Shown here piece by piece: positions 12,701 to 21,420 of a DNA stretch of 64,000 bases. The translations under genes and the position numbers were made by a program. The notes under the pieces were generated by a model. It saw only the letters and a list, made by a program, of their open reading frames with translations. It had not been told where the DNA came from and searched no databases. Source of the DNA: Callaeas wilsoni (Eukaryota > Chordata > Aves > Passeriformes > Callaeidae); NCBI GenBank assembly GCA_013398955.1, contig VWPU01002909.1:19596-83595 (forward strand), written 5' to 3'. Position 1 is the first letter of the stretch. The number at the start of each line of letters is the position of its first letter.

Positions 12701-15700
12701 TAAAGGGCTTAGCACTAAAGGCCTACTTCAAAGTTTCAACTAGCACATCATAATACAACACACCTTTGTAAAATATTAATAAAAAAATAATCAGAGGATG
12801 TATGGTTAATATGTCAGCTTCTTAAAAGACAAAATGAAGACAATATTACTTGCCAAAGTAGTTCTGTTCTAAAAATAAAATCCAAATGAAAGATGGAGAA
12901 AAAACAATCAGAGAAAAGAATACGAAGGAGGGTAACAGCATAATGAACTTTCCTTATTTGGTTAGGAGATCTGCTAATAGCTGTTTTTCCATTTAACTGA
13001 CTGATGAATGGTGGTATGAATCACAAATTTATTTGTCCAGAATCATAAGATTAAGTTATAGTGGAACTCATTTTTAATTTCAAGTCGACTTAGAACTGAA
13101 GTGCAAAAATAATGAAGAAATGAAACATATATACTACTTTTTTTTGGTAGCATTAAATTTATTTTAAGTAGTTATAGAATGAAAATACAATCAGGAGACA
13201 TTCAATATACTCATGGCCTAGATCAAAGAAACTTTGCACGAGTTTATATAAGCATTCTTTACAAGGAAACAGTTACTTACTTTCAGGATTTCTCGCTTGC
13301 CACTGATGATAATCTACTGTTAAAGCTTTCCATCGCAGCATTAACAAGGAAAGCTGTGTAACAACAAAAGAAGCATCTCTTGAAGTGTGTTGAGTTGCAT
13401 TGGCATAAAATGAGGTAGAACGGGATAGAAATTGCGTTATTAAGTTGATAGAGCAGAAAACAAAAGAGCATCTATTACAATAGAACACTAGTTCCTTCAA
13501 AATATTTTACAGTCACTCGCAGGGATCAAGAAATGTTTCTACCATTTTTTCAAAAGGGAAGGATTCAAAGTTGGCAGAGTTGTGAAGGTCCTTCAGAGGA
13601 AGGGTCATATAGGTAAAGAAATGCTTTCTAATGTCATCTCTGAACCTCCTCTCGCATATCTTTGAACCATTCCCACACACAGTATCACTGGGTATCATGG
13701 AAAAGATATCGGCATCTCTCTCCCACTTCCCTGAGGAAGCTGCAGAGAGGAATCAGGTCCCCCCCTCAGATCCTTCTGTACAGAGTAGAGAAGCCCAAAG
13801 TCCTCAGCAGCTCCTCACAGGACATGCCTTCCAGCCCTCTCACCAACTTTGTTGCCCTCCTCTGGATGCAGTCAAGGACTTTCACAACCATCTTAAATCG
13901 TGGGGCGCAGAACTGCACTGAGCACTCCAGGTGAGGCTGCACAGCACTGAATACAGCAGGATAATCCCCTCTCTTGTTGCTGGCAGTGTCGTGCTCGAGG
14001 CTCCGGGGATGCCGTTTGCCCTCTGGGCTGCCAGGGCGCACTGCGGGCTCACCCTGAGCTGCTTTCAGCCAGCACCCTCGGATTCCTTCCCGCAGGGCTG
14101 CCCAACAGCCACTCCTTTCCCGCTTTTTTTATTGTTACTAAATGTCCTGCCACTGATGATTGCCCAGTGTTATAAGCTGGCTAGATCCCTCTGCAAGGCC
14201 TCTTGTCCCTCCAGAGTGTCAACAGCACCATCCAGTTTGGAGTCATCAGCCAGCTTGCTCATGGTGCCTTCCAATCCTTCATCCAGATCACTGAAAAATG
14301 CATGGAACAGACCTGGCCCTCGAGCTGCACACTGAGGAACACCGCTGGTGGCTGCTGGCCAGCCAGATGCAGCCCCAGTCACTGCATCCCTCTGAGCTCT
14401 GCCCTTCAGCTAGGTCTTCATCCAGCACACTGTGAACCTGCTCATCCCACAGCTGGACAGATGTTCAGAAGGATGGTGTGAGAGACAGCATAACAATGAC
14501 ATTTAACAAGAAGAAATAACATATGGACTGATTAGGAAATAGTCCAAATAGGTATTGAAGTTACCTCCTCTTCTCCCATTTTGCTGCCTATGTTAGTAAT
14601 TTTATCAGTCGCATTTTTGAAAGTTATTAAGAGAAAATCTGGCCTTATCTCAATCTATGAGACTTCAGTTATACTTCCTCTCCCCTGTCCAAATAAAGAG
14701 AATGATGAACAGCTAAGATGGGCACCTGGTGGCCACCACAGATGCACCTGAGAGAATGGGCAGGTGAAGTGGCAAAACCACTATTTATCATATTTGAAAA
14801 GTCATGGCAGTCTGGTGAAGATCCCACTGACTGGAAAAGGAGACACACAACCTGTACTATTAAGAAGAGAAAAAGAGAGCTGGAAACTACAGATTGGTCA
14901 GTCTCACCTCTGTGCCCAGCAAGACCATGGAGCACATCCTCCTCAAAATTACGTTAAGGCACGTGGAAAATTAAGAGGCAACTGGTGTTAAGCAACATTA
15001 CTTTAAGGGCAAATCATGCCTGACAAATTTGGTGACCTCCGAAAACAGGATTACGGCATTGGTGCATAAGGGAAGAGCTACTGATGTCATCTATCTGGGA
15101 GTTGTGAAAAGCATTTGACACTGTTCTGAACAATATCCTTGTCACTAAACTGGAGAGACGCAGGTTTGACAGACAGACCACTAAGTGGGTAAGGAATTGG
15201 CTGGATGGTCACACTCAGATGTGCAGTCAACAGGTCAGCATCCAGGTGGAGATCAGTGATGAGGGGGCATTCCTTAGGTCTTGTTTCTGAGACGGGCACA
15301 GTGTAACATCTTTGTCAGAGACATGGACAGTGGGATCAAGCATACCTCAGCAAGTTCACTGACAGCACCAGGCTGTGTGGGGCAGTTGACATGCTGCAGG
15401 GAAGAGTTGGCATCTAGAGGGATCTGGACAGGCTTGACAGATGGGATAGTATGAAATGCATGAAGTTCAACAAGACCAAGCACAAGGTCCTATACCTGGG
15501 TCAAGGCAACCCCCAGTATCAATACAGGCTGACTGAGAGCAGCCCTGCCAAGAAAGACCTGGTGATCCTGGTCGATGAAAAGCTGGACACATTCACTTGC
15601 AGTCCAGAAAGTCAATCATAACCTCTGCATCAAAAGCAGCATGGCCAGCAGGTCAAGGGAGGTGATTCTGCCGCTCTGCTCTGCTCAGACCCCACCTGGA

Positions 15701-18700
15701 GTTCTGCATCCAGCTCTGGGGTCCCCAACATAAGAAGGATGTGAACTAGCTCAAGTAAGTCTGGAGGAGAACCACAAAGATAATTGGAGGGCTGGAACAC
15801 CTCTCCTATAAAGACAGGTGAGGACAGCTGAGGTTGTTCAGCCTGGAGAAGGCTCCAGGGAAACCTTATAGAACCTTCCAGTACCTGAATGGGGCCTAAA
15901 ATGAAGGAGAGGGACTGTTTATAAGTGCATGTAGTGGTAGGACAAGGAGAAATGGCCTTAAGATGAAAGAAAGCAGGTTTAGGTTAGATATTAGGAAGAA
16001 ATTCTTTATTGTGTAAGCACGGAGACACTGGAACAGGTTGCCCAGAGAAGCTGAAGATGCCCCATCCCTACAAGGGTTCAAGGCCAGGCTGGATGGGGCT
16101 TTGAGCAACCTGATCTAGTGGAAGGTGTCCTTGCCTATGCCAGAGGGGTTAGAACTAGCTGATCTTTAAGGTCCTTTCTAATCCAGGCCATTCTGTGATT
16201 CTGTGGTCTTAACAGAAAATGAAGTATTTAAAAAAACCCACTGTCTTACCTTGGCATCTGATTGTAGCAGTGTCTCTGTTCCTAGAAGCATTAGCTTGCT
16301 CTGACACTTGGTAGTAAAGAAAAGAAATAAAACACAAAGAAAGTTTGTTTACTCTTCTCTTTTATAAGAACAAAACACAATTCTTAGAAATTTAAACATA
16401 ACTTTTTAAATATAGGAATAAAAGAATTTTAACTTGGAAGAACTTGGATCCTACCACATCCCTTATACCCTAACCCAAACCAGCAAATTAAGAAATATTT
16501 TTAAATGATAGCACAGCAAAGTAGAACTTAATTAATTCTGAAGGAGAAAAGTAGCAGCTAAAGAAAGATATATCCTTTGAGTAAAAAGGCAAGTTATGAG
16601 GGAAAAATTCACATGGGGAAAGGCATTAAACAGATGAGTAACATGAGAAACTGGGAAGAGAGTCATGGACAAGGCTGAACAGGGAAGCTGCTGAGAAGTT
16701 AACACATTTTCTGCTATTCTTCTGGCTCTCCAAACAGAGCAATCCCATTATAATACACATTTTTAGTTTTAAGTCATTTAGGGCAGTATACTGTATGGTT
16801 CAGAAGTGGTCTGATTCTTGGGAATATACTATATCAGCTTTAATGACTGCAATGGGGTGTATACGCAGTCTGAAATTCAGGCCACCACAAATATCCAAGG
16901 CATAAACAGGAGACACCTGCTAAACTTTCTTTTTTTCTAACCGTCACCAATTTAACCTGCCTCATAACAAGGCAGGATGAATTCTACTAAGCAGTAGAAC
17001 TACTAAGCAGTACTTTGGAAACCTTGCTGTTAACGTTCAGATACCAGAACACTATACAGGATGTCTCCCACAAAAACTGCTCATGATGACACACAGTCAT
17101 TGGAAACATTACATGTAACCATATAACCTAGGAGCTAATTAAATGACTATTACTTTAAAACTTTTGCCGAAACACGAGTGCATCCAGGACGCAAAATCAA
17201 AGTAATAAAAATCCTACTGTTTTCATCAACTTCCAAAAATAACACATCACTTCTTGTATTATTTTGGGCATGCTGGGAATGAGATACAAGACATCAAATA
17301 TTTTCAATTAAATTCAAAATAGTAAACATTCAGATTTCCCTTCCAATTTGAAAATTTCAAGGAAAGTTCAGGTCTGCCGATGTGGTGCCAAAAAAAAGTT
17401 CAGAAACTGAGACACAGAATTCCCTGCCACTTGTTAAATGCGAACTTACCTGATTACTCAACAAGAAGTAAATCCTGTTAATCATTTTAAATCAGCTTGT
17501 GTAAAATTATTGCACTGTGAGTTGTATATACTTTGTTCTACTTTAAGTTTGGAAATACTTTTACTTCAGTTTCTGGTATTCTAATGTTTTGAACCTACAA
17601 CTCAGAACTCAAGCAAACAGCATGTAAGTACCATAAAAAAATTGAGTGAAGCAATTAAGACTCTGAAAATATAAATTAGAACGCAACTTCTCTTCAGATT
17701 CAGCAGAATCTTAAAAAGAAGAACGGCATTCCCTAAGAACTGACAGAAATTTCTCTTTTCTGGGAATCCTGTAAATAAAAATAACCAGTCCTAAAGTGTT
17801 ATTTGTTAGGATATTGCACCATGTATCAAGAGAGAAATTTTAACCATGACAATGTAACTGTCAGTTTGTGTAAGTGTAGGGAAACATCATCATCCTCCTC
17901 TGCCTCTCTCTCCTCCTATTCTCCCTCTCCTCTAAGATCTAAAGTACCTGTGAAATGGAATCCCATCTTTTGTGAGGCTAAAGAGAGAAGGGTCTCTGTA
18001 TGCTGGTACTACCACAACACAAGTAAATTGTTTAATTTTCCATAATTCTAACATATACGCCCACACTAACTAAATCATAACATCAGCACATTGACACAAG
18101 GCATTCTTCACCCCTGCCAGAACGTCTACCTTTGACCTTTCTGAAGATCTTCTTTCCTTTTGTTTTGTTCGTTTGTTTGTTTATTTGGGGTTTTTTGGTT
18201 GGTTGGTTGGTTGATTTGGTTTTATTGAAGTGGTTTCTTTGGAGGGGGTGGGGCAAGCATGTGGTGAATAAAATAATTCTGAAAAAGGCTTATAATAAAT
18301 CTTCTCTGTCACTTATGTTTGCATACCTCTTCCATCTGCTTCCAAATACTCTCACATTCATCCAAGAGTTCTTCCTTGGCATCTACAGGACCAGCTGTGT
18401 TAGGGATTTCCGATAAACATTCAGCCTATTAACAAGCAAATAGAACAGTTATCATGTAGATATACAATAATGGATATCGGTTACCAAATCATACCTTCAG
18501 ATCAACTATGTAACAGAATAAACTCCTTTAATCCAAAGCTTTCAGCTAATTCCCCTACGGTTCTAGAAAGCACCCAGCCACTAAGTAAAATCAGCTAACT
18601 ATATGACTAAGTAAAATTAGAAGACACTAATAATTTACTTTTAAAATTGAATGACAAACTTCTGGATTTTCCTAACTGCTTTGTTTAGGACTTTTTTATT

Positions 18701-20270
18701 TTCCAACACCTTCCAAAACAGAAACAGTAAGAGAATCTCACTCTACAAAGCCACACTTACCTCCATGTATCTGTAAAGTTTTTAAGCAGTTACTTCTGCT
18801 CTGTCAATAGATGTGCTAAACTATTTCTCCTTTATTTGCATTCAGAACATTTTTGATTAACAAATTAAGCACCCTCAAAGTTACTAGAAAAACAAACAAA
18901 AGAACCCGAAATATATACAGACAAACAAGGAAAGAGGGCACCTGGAGAGCCAAAAGAAAAATCAACCCAAGTTAAATCAAAAACTTGGAGAAACTGTTGG
19001 GTCAGAAAGAAACATGTACAAATTCAGAAATTTAATGCTAGTTATCTCACTTAAGAAATACCTGAATGACATCAGCAATTAACAGGGGAAAAATAAGAAG
19101 GGCCCAAATTCTTTTTTTAAGGGAAAACAACTAACAGGCTAGAATGTACCAGATGCAGGACATCTTTAAAAATACCTTAGTGGATCACTAAGCCCACCAA
19201 GCACACAGAGGTTAAATAGAAACACTAAAAATAGATAACGATCTAAAGAAGAACTACACCTCTCTACCTTCTTAATGATGCACAAATTACTAACTCAATC
19301 TTTTGTTTTTTCAGAACAAAAACACAGCATCAGAGAAAATTATGCTGAAAACCTGATTTAAAAGGAGTGAAATATTCAACTAGTACTTCCAAAGTTAAAG
19401 TACCTCATAGCAAGGCAGATGAAGAAGGAAAATCAGAACATCTCACTGAATGCTGGAATTATACTAGAGAACTCATATGCAGCCAATACTTTTATTAAGT
19501 CTTCCTGGCAAATTTGTTGCATCAATAATTAAAGTGGAACACTACAAAATCTACGTTACCCTGATCTTCTAAGAACTAATGAGCATAATTTTTGCAAAGG
19601 AACATCGTTATCTTCTTAAGAGTCTTGGAATGTCTCCATAACATAAAACAGAACCAGTTCATCTAACTTATTAAGACTTCTGAAATGCCTCCAGCAAAGA
19701 CTGCCCAGAAGAAACAAAGCAGTCTTAGCTTTTTCTCAGACAAAAAACTGTTAAGGAAACAAACAAAGAGGGTCTGGGGTGATGGTGGGGAGGGAGAAGA
19801 CTAAAAGGAAGGAGAGAAAAAGAACCCCGTGCTTTGTAAATTGGAAAGGGGTCTTAGGGTGGGATAAAAAAAACATTCCCTGCAATAATACAATTCATCA
19901 CCGTGAAAGCATTATATGAAATAACACTCTGAAGAGAAAACCAGAAAATCTCCACCACATAAAAATTATTAAATGATTCTATTGTTGTTGACTTTAAATT
20001 TCCAGATCAATTTCACACAACATTTCGAAATGTACATATTGTGAGACATGAGAAGGCTCTCACAAGCCGAATGGACTTGCAGTCCTTAATGCTATGCTCT
20101 TAATTACCTTACATAGTACACACACTGAAGTGTCACTTTCGGATGTTATTTTCATGTAGCTTGCAGTTTTCCCTATTTCAGTATGGTTAAATTACATTTC
20201 TATTTTCACACCATACCTGAAAACTGAAGGCTTTTTTGGCATTAAAACTAATGTCTTCCAGTTTCAACAT
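683..20270 (-). CDS. CENPK: Centromere protein K (CENP-K), 3' end missing
   Basis: CENP-K is a kinetochore subunit of the CENP-H/I/K/M part of the constitutive centromere-associated network, acting in the nucleus at centromeric chromatin. Nine coding exons on the minus strand join in phase: 20270-20217, 18425-18327, 16306-16250, 13353-13281, 9030-8984, 6092-6010, 5867-5769, 5494-5353 and 736-683 (708 bases, 236 codons). The product is Glu/Lys-rich and mostly predicted coiled coil. Blocks matching the remembered human protein include [16 protein letters not shown]-like [31 protein letters not shown] and [10 protein letters not shown]. The human protein has 269 residues; its final block of about 50 residues is not found between position 1 and 682, so the last exon or exons lie off the left edge. 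The start is the first ATG of exon 20270-20217, with an in-frame TAA upstream in the same DNA. The gene is head to head with PPWD1. Its introns carry CR1 and LTR insertions but no exon is broken. Confidence 0.9.
1318..1437 (-). other. Unexplained 39-codon ORF in a CENPK intron
   Basis: An ATG in the context AAGAGCATGG opens 39 codons that begin [20 protein letters not shown] and end SLRLYRQMA before TGA. It lies inside the CENPK intron between exons 5353 and 736, on the same strand. I do not recognise it. It has protein-like composition, but the region upstream reads in a different frame, so a decayed gene copy or chance are both possible. Confidence 0.2.
2795..3040 (+). repeat. CR1 LINE reverse-transcriptase fragment
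   Basis: Translation gives [18 protein letters not shown] after a stretch like TTDVIYLDL once a frameshift is allowed, which is typical of CR1 ORF2. The fragment stops just before the target-site duplication of the LTR at 3046. Confidence 0.75.
3046..4069 (+). mobile_element. Solo LTR of an avian ERV (family A, deleted copy)
   Basis: It begins TGTGATGG and ends GGACA, and is flanked by a perfect 5-bp duplication, GAATA, at 3041-3045 and 4070-4074. A TATAAAT box is at 3680. It is related along its length to the copy at 59145-60757 but lacks about 590 bases of the latter, at a site that now carries a hairpin (3803-3828). A 5-bp duplication fits an ERVL-like or similar integrase. No internal retroviral genes are present. 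Confidence 0.85.
3803..3828. repeat. Perfect hairpin inside the family A LTR
   Basis: Arms AGTACAAAGGG and CCCTTTGTACT (11 bp) flank a 4-base loop. It sits where this LTR differs in length from the copy at 59145-60757. Confidence 0.85.
5353..5494 (-). CDS. CENPK: CENPK exon
   Basis: 142 bases; acceptor CTGTTAG, donor GTAAGA. It contains [17 protein letters not shown], almost identical to the human LSTLGEFLEDHFPLPD block, which makes this the firmest exon of the gene. Confidence 0.93.
5769..5867 (-). CDS. CENPK: CENPK exon
   Basis: 99 bases; acceptor TGTTTCAAG, donor GTACTT, with a split Arg codon at the start and a split Ser codon at the end. It reads [20 protein letters not shown] and onward, like human REQRWLDEQQQIMESLN. 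It is a coiled-coil segment. Confidence 0.9.
5927..5966. repeat. A-rich run
   Basis: A nearly pure adenine tract with scattered guanines lies about 60 bases upstream (minus sense) of the CENPK exon at 5867, where it reads as a T-rich tract. Confidence 0.8.
6010..6092 (-). CDS. CENPK: CENPK exon
   Basis: 83 bases; acceptor CTTTTATAG, donor GTAGTA. It reads [20 protein letters not shown] and onward, matching human FQKLRQDLEMVLST. A second AG six bases further in would drop Leu-Gln, so the upstream acceptor is preferred. Confidence 0.88.
6655..7035 (+). other. Possible degraded LTR
   Basis: This GC-richer block in an AT-rich intron has two TATAAAA-like boxes (about 6903 and 6929) followed by ATTAAA about 90 bases later, an LTR-like arrangement. 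No terminal TG/CA pair or duplication could be fixed, so the call is weak. Confidence 0.25.
7165..7455 (-). repeat. CR1 LINE 3' fragment
   Basis: Antisense CR1 3' UTR phrases are visible: CCATCTGGTCCACTCTCCCT, CAAGAGCACATGGC and CTCTGGGCAATCTGTTCCAG. Boundaries are approximate. Confidence 0.85.
8010..8312 (+). repeat. CR1 LINE 3' fragment
   Basis: The sense CR1 3' region is recognisable (GACAGGACAAGGGGCAACAG; GAGGCTGTGGAGTGTCCTTC; TTCCAACCTAAACTATCCTA). It is in plus orientation inside a CENPK intron. Confidence 0.88.
8984..9030 (-). CDS. CENPK: CENPK exon
   Basis: 47 bases between acceptor TTTTTCAG and donor GTAAGT. It encodes [15 protein letters not shown] after completing a split Ile codon, and aligns with the human DVLITLGKEE block. 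Confidence 0.88.
10662..10693. repeat. Perfect 13-bp inverted repeat
   Basis: Arms ATCAAATGTCAGA (10662-10674) and TCTGACATTTGAT (10681-10693) flank the loop TTTGAT. Confidence 0.95.
10767..10806. repeat. 20-bp tandem duplication
   Basis: The unit AATTGCCTAGCGATACAAAG is followed directly by a copy with one C-to-T change. Confidence 0.95.
13281..13353 (-). CDS. CENPK: CENPK exon
   Basis: 73 bases from acceptor TTACACAG to donor GTAAGT, starting in phase 0 and leaving one base. It reads [19 protein letters not shown] and onward, matching the human LSLLIMQVKCLTAELSQWQ region. Confidence 0.9.
13515..14485 (-). repeat. CR1 LINE, 3' UTR and reverse-transcriptase end
   Basis: Antisense CR1 3' sequence (TCCTCTGGATGCAGTCAAGG) leads into an RT segment whose minus-strand translation includes [20 protein letters not shown] and [16 protein letters not shown]. 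The usual FADD of the active site reads LADD and a Gly is missing before VPQ, so the copy is decayed. Boundaries are approximate. Confidence 0.88.
14704..16206 (+). repeat. CR1 LINE, 1.5 kb reverse-transcriptase to 3' end
   Basis: It begins within ORF2 ([16 protein letters not shown] after correction) and runs through RT, with several frame breaks, to the CR1 3' end CCATTCTGTGATTCTGTGG at about 16206. It is divergent from the CR1 at 13515-14485; their 5' ends are about 220 bases apart. Confidence 0.9.
16250..16306 (-). CDS. CENPK: CENPK exon
   Basis: 19 codons reading [19 protein letters not shown], between acceptor TACCAAG and donor GTAAGA, in phase 0. It aligns with the human segment CQNKLSLIGTETLTDS. 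A CR1 copy ends about 45 bases from the donor. Confidence 0.9.
17880..17936. repeat. Pyrimidine-rich TCC/TCT tract
   Basis: A low-complexity CT run (CATCATCATCCTCC then repeated TCTCC) in a CENPK intron. Confidence 0.75.
18155..18222. repeat. TTTG and GGTT simple repeat
   Basis: Runs of GTTTG followed by four GGTT units, about 105 bases from the CENPK exon at 18327-18425. Confidence 0.85.
18327..18425 (-). CDS. CENPK: CENPK exon
   Basis: 33 codons in phase 0, from acceptor TTAATAG to donor GTATGC. The end reads [14 protein letters not shown], which aligns with the human segment ending in MWKDMEE. Confidence 0.88.
18426..20216 (-). other. CENPK: CENPK intron of 1.8 kb
   Basis: AT-rich sequence; I see no repeat or coding segment in it. 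Confidence 0.6.
20217..20270 (-). CDS. CENPK: CENPK first coding exon found
   Basis: The exon runs from an ATG to CAG followed by the donor GTATGG and encodes [18 protein letters not shown]. It ends in phase 0, which fits the next exon. A possible acceptor (CCTAAAAG) lies 18 bases upstream of the ATG. This N-terminus is not closely conserved with the human protein, so the start is less certain than the later exons. Confidence 0.65.
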
Positions 20271-20370
20271 GTTATTCCTTCTTACCTTCTTTTAGGACTA
20301 CATAATTAGGTAAAAAATACACACATGTCCAAGTGTAGGCTCTACGATAGCCAAGGCTTTATGGAAAAAA

Positions 20371-20675
20371 ATCACAGAATCAGTCAGGTTGGAAGGGACC
20401 ACAGGGGGTCATCTAGTCCAACCTCCCTGCTTAAGCACGGTGATCCTAGAGCACATGGCACAGGATTGTGTCCAGATGGTGCTTGAATATCTCCAGTGAG
20501 GGAGACTCCTCAACCTCCCCGGGCAACCTGTTTCAGTGCATGGTCACCTGCACAGTAAGGAAGTTCTTCCTCATGTTCAGGTGGAACTTCTTGTGCATCA
20601 CTTTTTGCCCACTGCCTCTCGACCTATTGCTCAGAACTACCGAAAAGAGCCTGAATCCATTGTCTTGGCACTGTT
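20371..20675 (-). repeat. CR1 LINE 3' fragment
   Basis: It starts with AATCACAGAATCAGTCAGG, the inverted CR1 3' end, followed by GGTCATCTAGTCCAACCTCC. It lies between the CENPK ATG exon and the CpG-island promoter. Confidence 0.9.
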
Positions 20676-20879
20676 CCTTTCTACACACACGAAGAGGGCG
20701 AACTGCGTCATGTCAACAAGCACAAACCCAACAATTGCGGGAAGACGCTCAGGGAGGGGAGAATAAAGTGACAGCGGGTCTGTGAAAGAGACACGAAGGC
20801 ACCTCAGGAAGCGAAATATCGGCAGGGTACAAAAGACACCGCAAAAGCGGTGAGACAGGGAGCCCCCGCGTCCCCGACG

Positions 20880-21420
20880 CGAACCCCGGCAGCACAATGG
20901 CGGGAGGACGTGAGGCGGCACATCTCCGCTCACGGGCGAGAGCCGAACGTCGCCCCTTCCCAGCCGGGAAGCCAGTGCCCTCCCTGCAAAACAGCCCCAC
21001 AGCCCCGCGGCCCCAGCGGCCGAAAGCACCTCCCGGCCCCGAGGCGCCGGGCGCTCCCACCGCCCGCTCCCGCCCGTTACTACCATGGCCGCTTCGCGCC
21101 GTCCGCCGCGCGGCGCACACGTCACTCGCTGGGCGCGGCGCGGAGTGGTGGCGTCAGCACCATGGCGCTCGCCGAGTCCGAGCGCAAGAGAAAGCCGCCG
21201 GAGTTGGAGGCGGGCGGTGCGGATCCAGCGGCAGCGGACGAAGAGGATGAGGAGGAGCGCTGGGTCGGGCCGCTCCCGGGGGAGGCCGCGCAGGCGAAGA
21301 AGAGGAGAGGTAACAGGAGGAGCGGAGCGCTGCCCCGGCTGGGGTCGGGGCGTTGGGATCGCTTCCAGGCCGCGGCGGGCGGGAGCGGCCACAGGCTGGG
21401 GGCAGCTGTCGGGAGCCCGT
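20880..21420. promoter_or_regulatory. CpG-island bidirectional promoter of CENPK and PPWD1
   Basis: This is the most CpG-dense, GC-rich stretch of the window's interior and sits between two head-to-head genes. It contains a YY1-like core (AATGGCGG near 20896) and a CRE-like half-site (CGTCA near 21120); no TATA box is evident. PPWD1 translation starts at 21162. For CENPK, a possible non-coding first exon on the minus strand could end at 21084 (ATG followed by GTAGTA), which is inferred only. Confidence 0.75.
21162..21309 (+). CDS. PPWD1: PPWD1 exon 1 (start codon)
   Basis: The ATG in CAGCACCATGG is a strong Kozak context. The exon encodes [19 protein letters not shown], an acidic run, then ERWVGPLP, which is conserved with the human protein. 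The donor is GTAACA and one base of the Val codon is left over. Confidence 0.92.

Larger units (their letters stand above)
9031..13280 (-). other. CENPK: CENPK intron of 4.2 kb, AT-rich
   Basis: I see no transposon here. It contains a 13-bp-arm hairpin at 10662-10693 and a 20-bp tandem duplication at 10767-10806. Confidence 0.6.

Noticed and set aside
18132..18416. 94-codon plus-strand hydrophobic ORF
   Set aside because: It reads through a TTTG/GGTT simple repeat and is antisense to a real CENPK exon.
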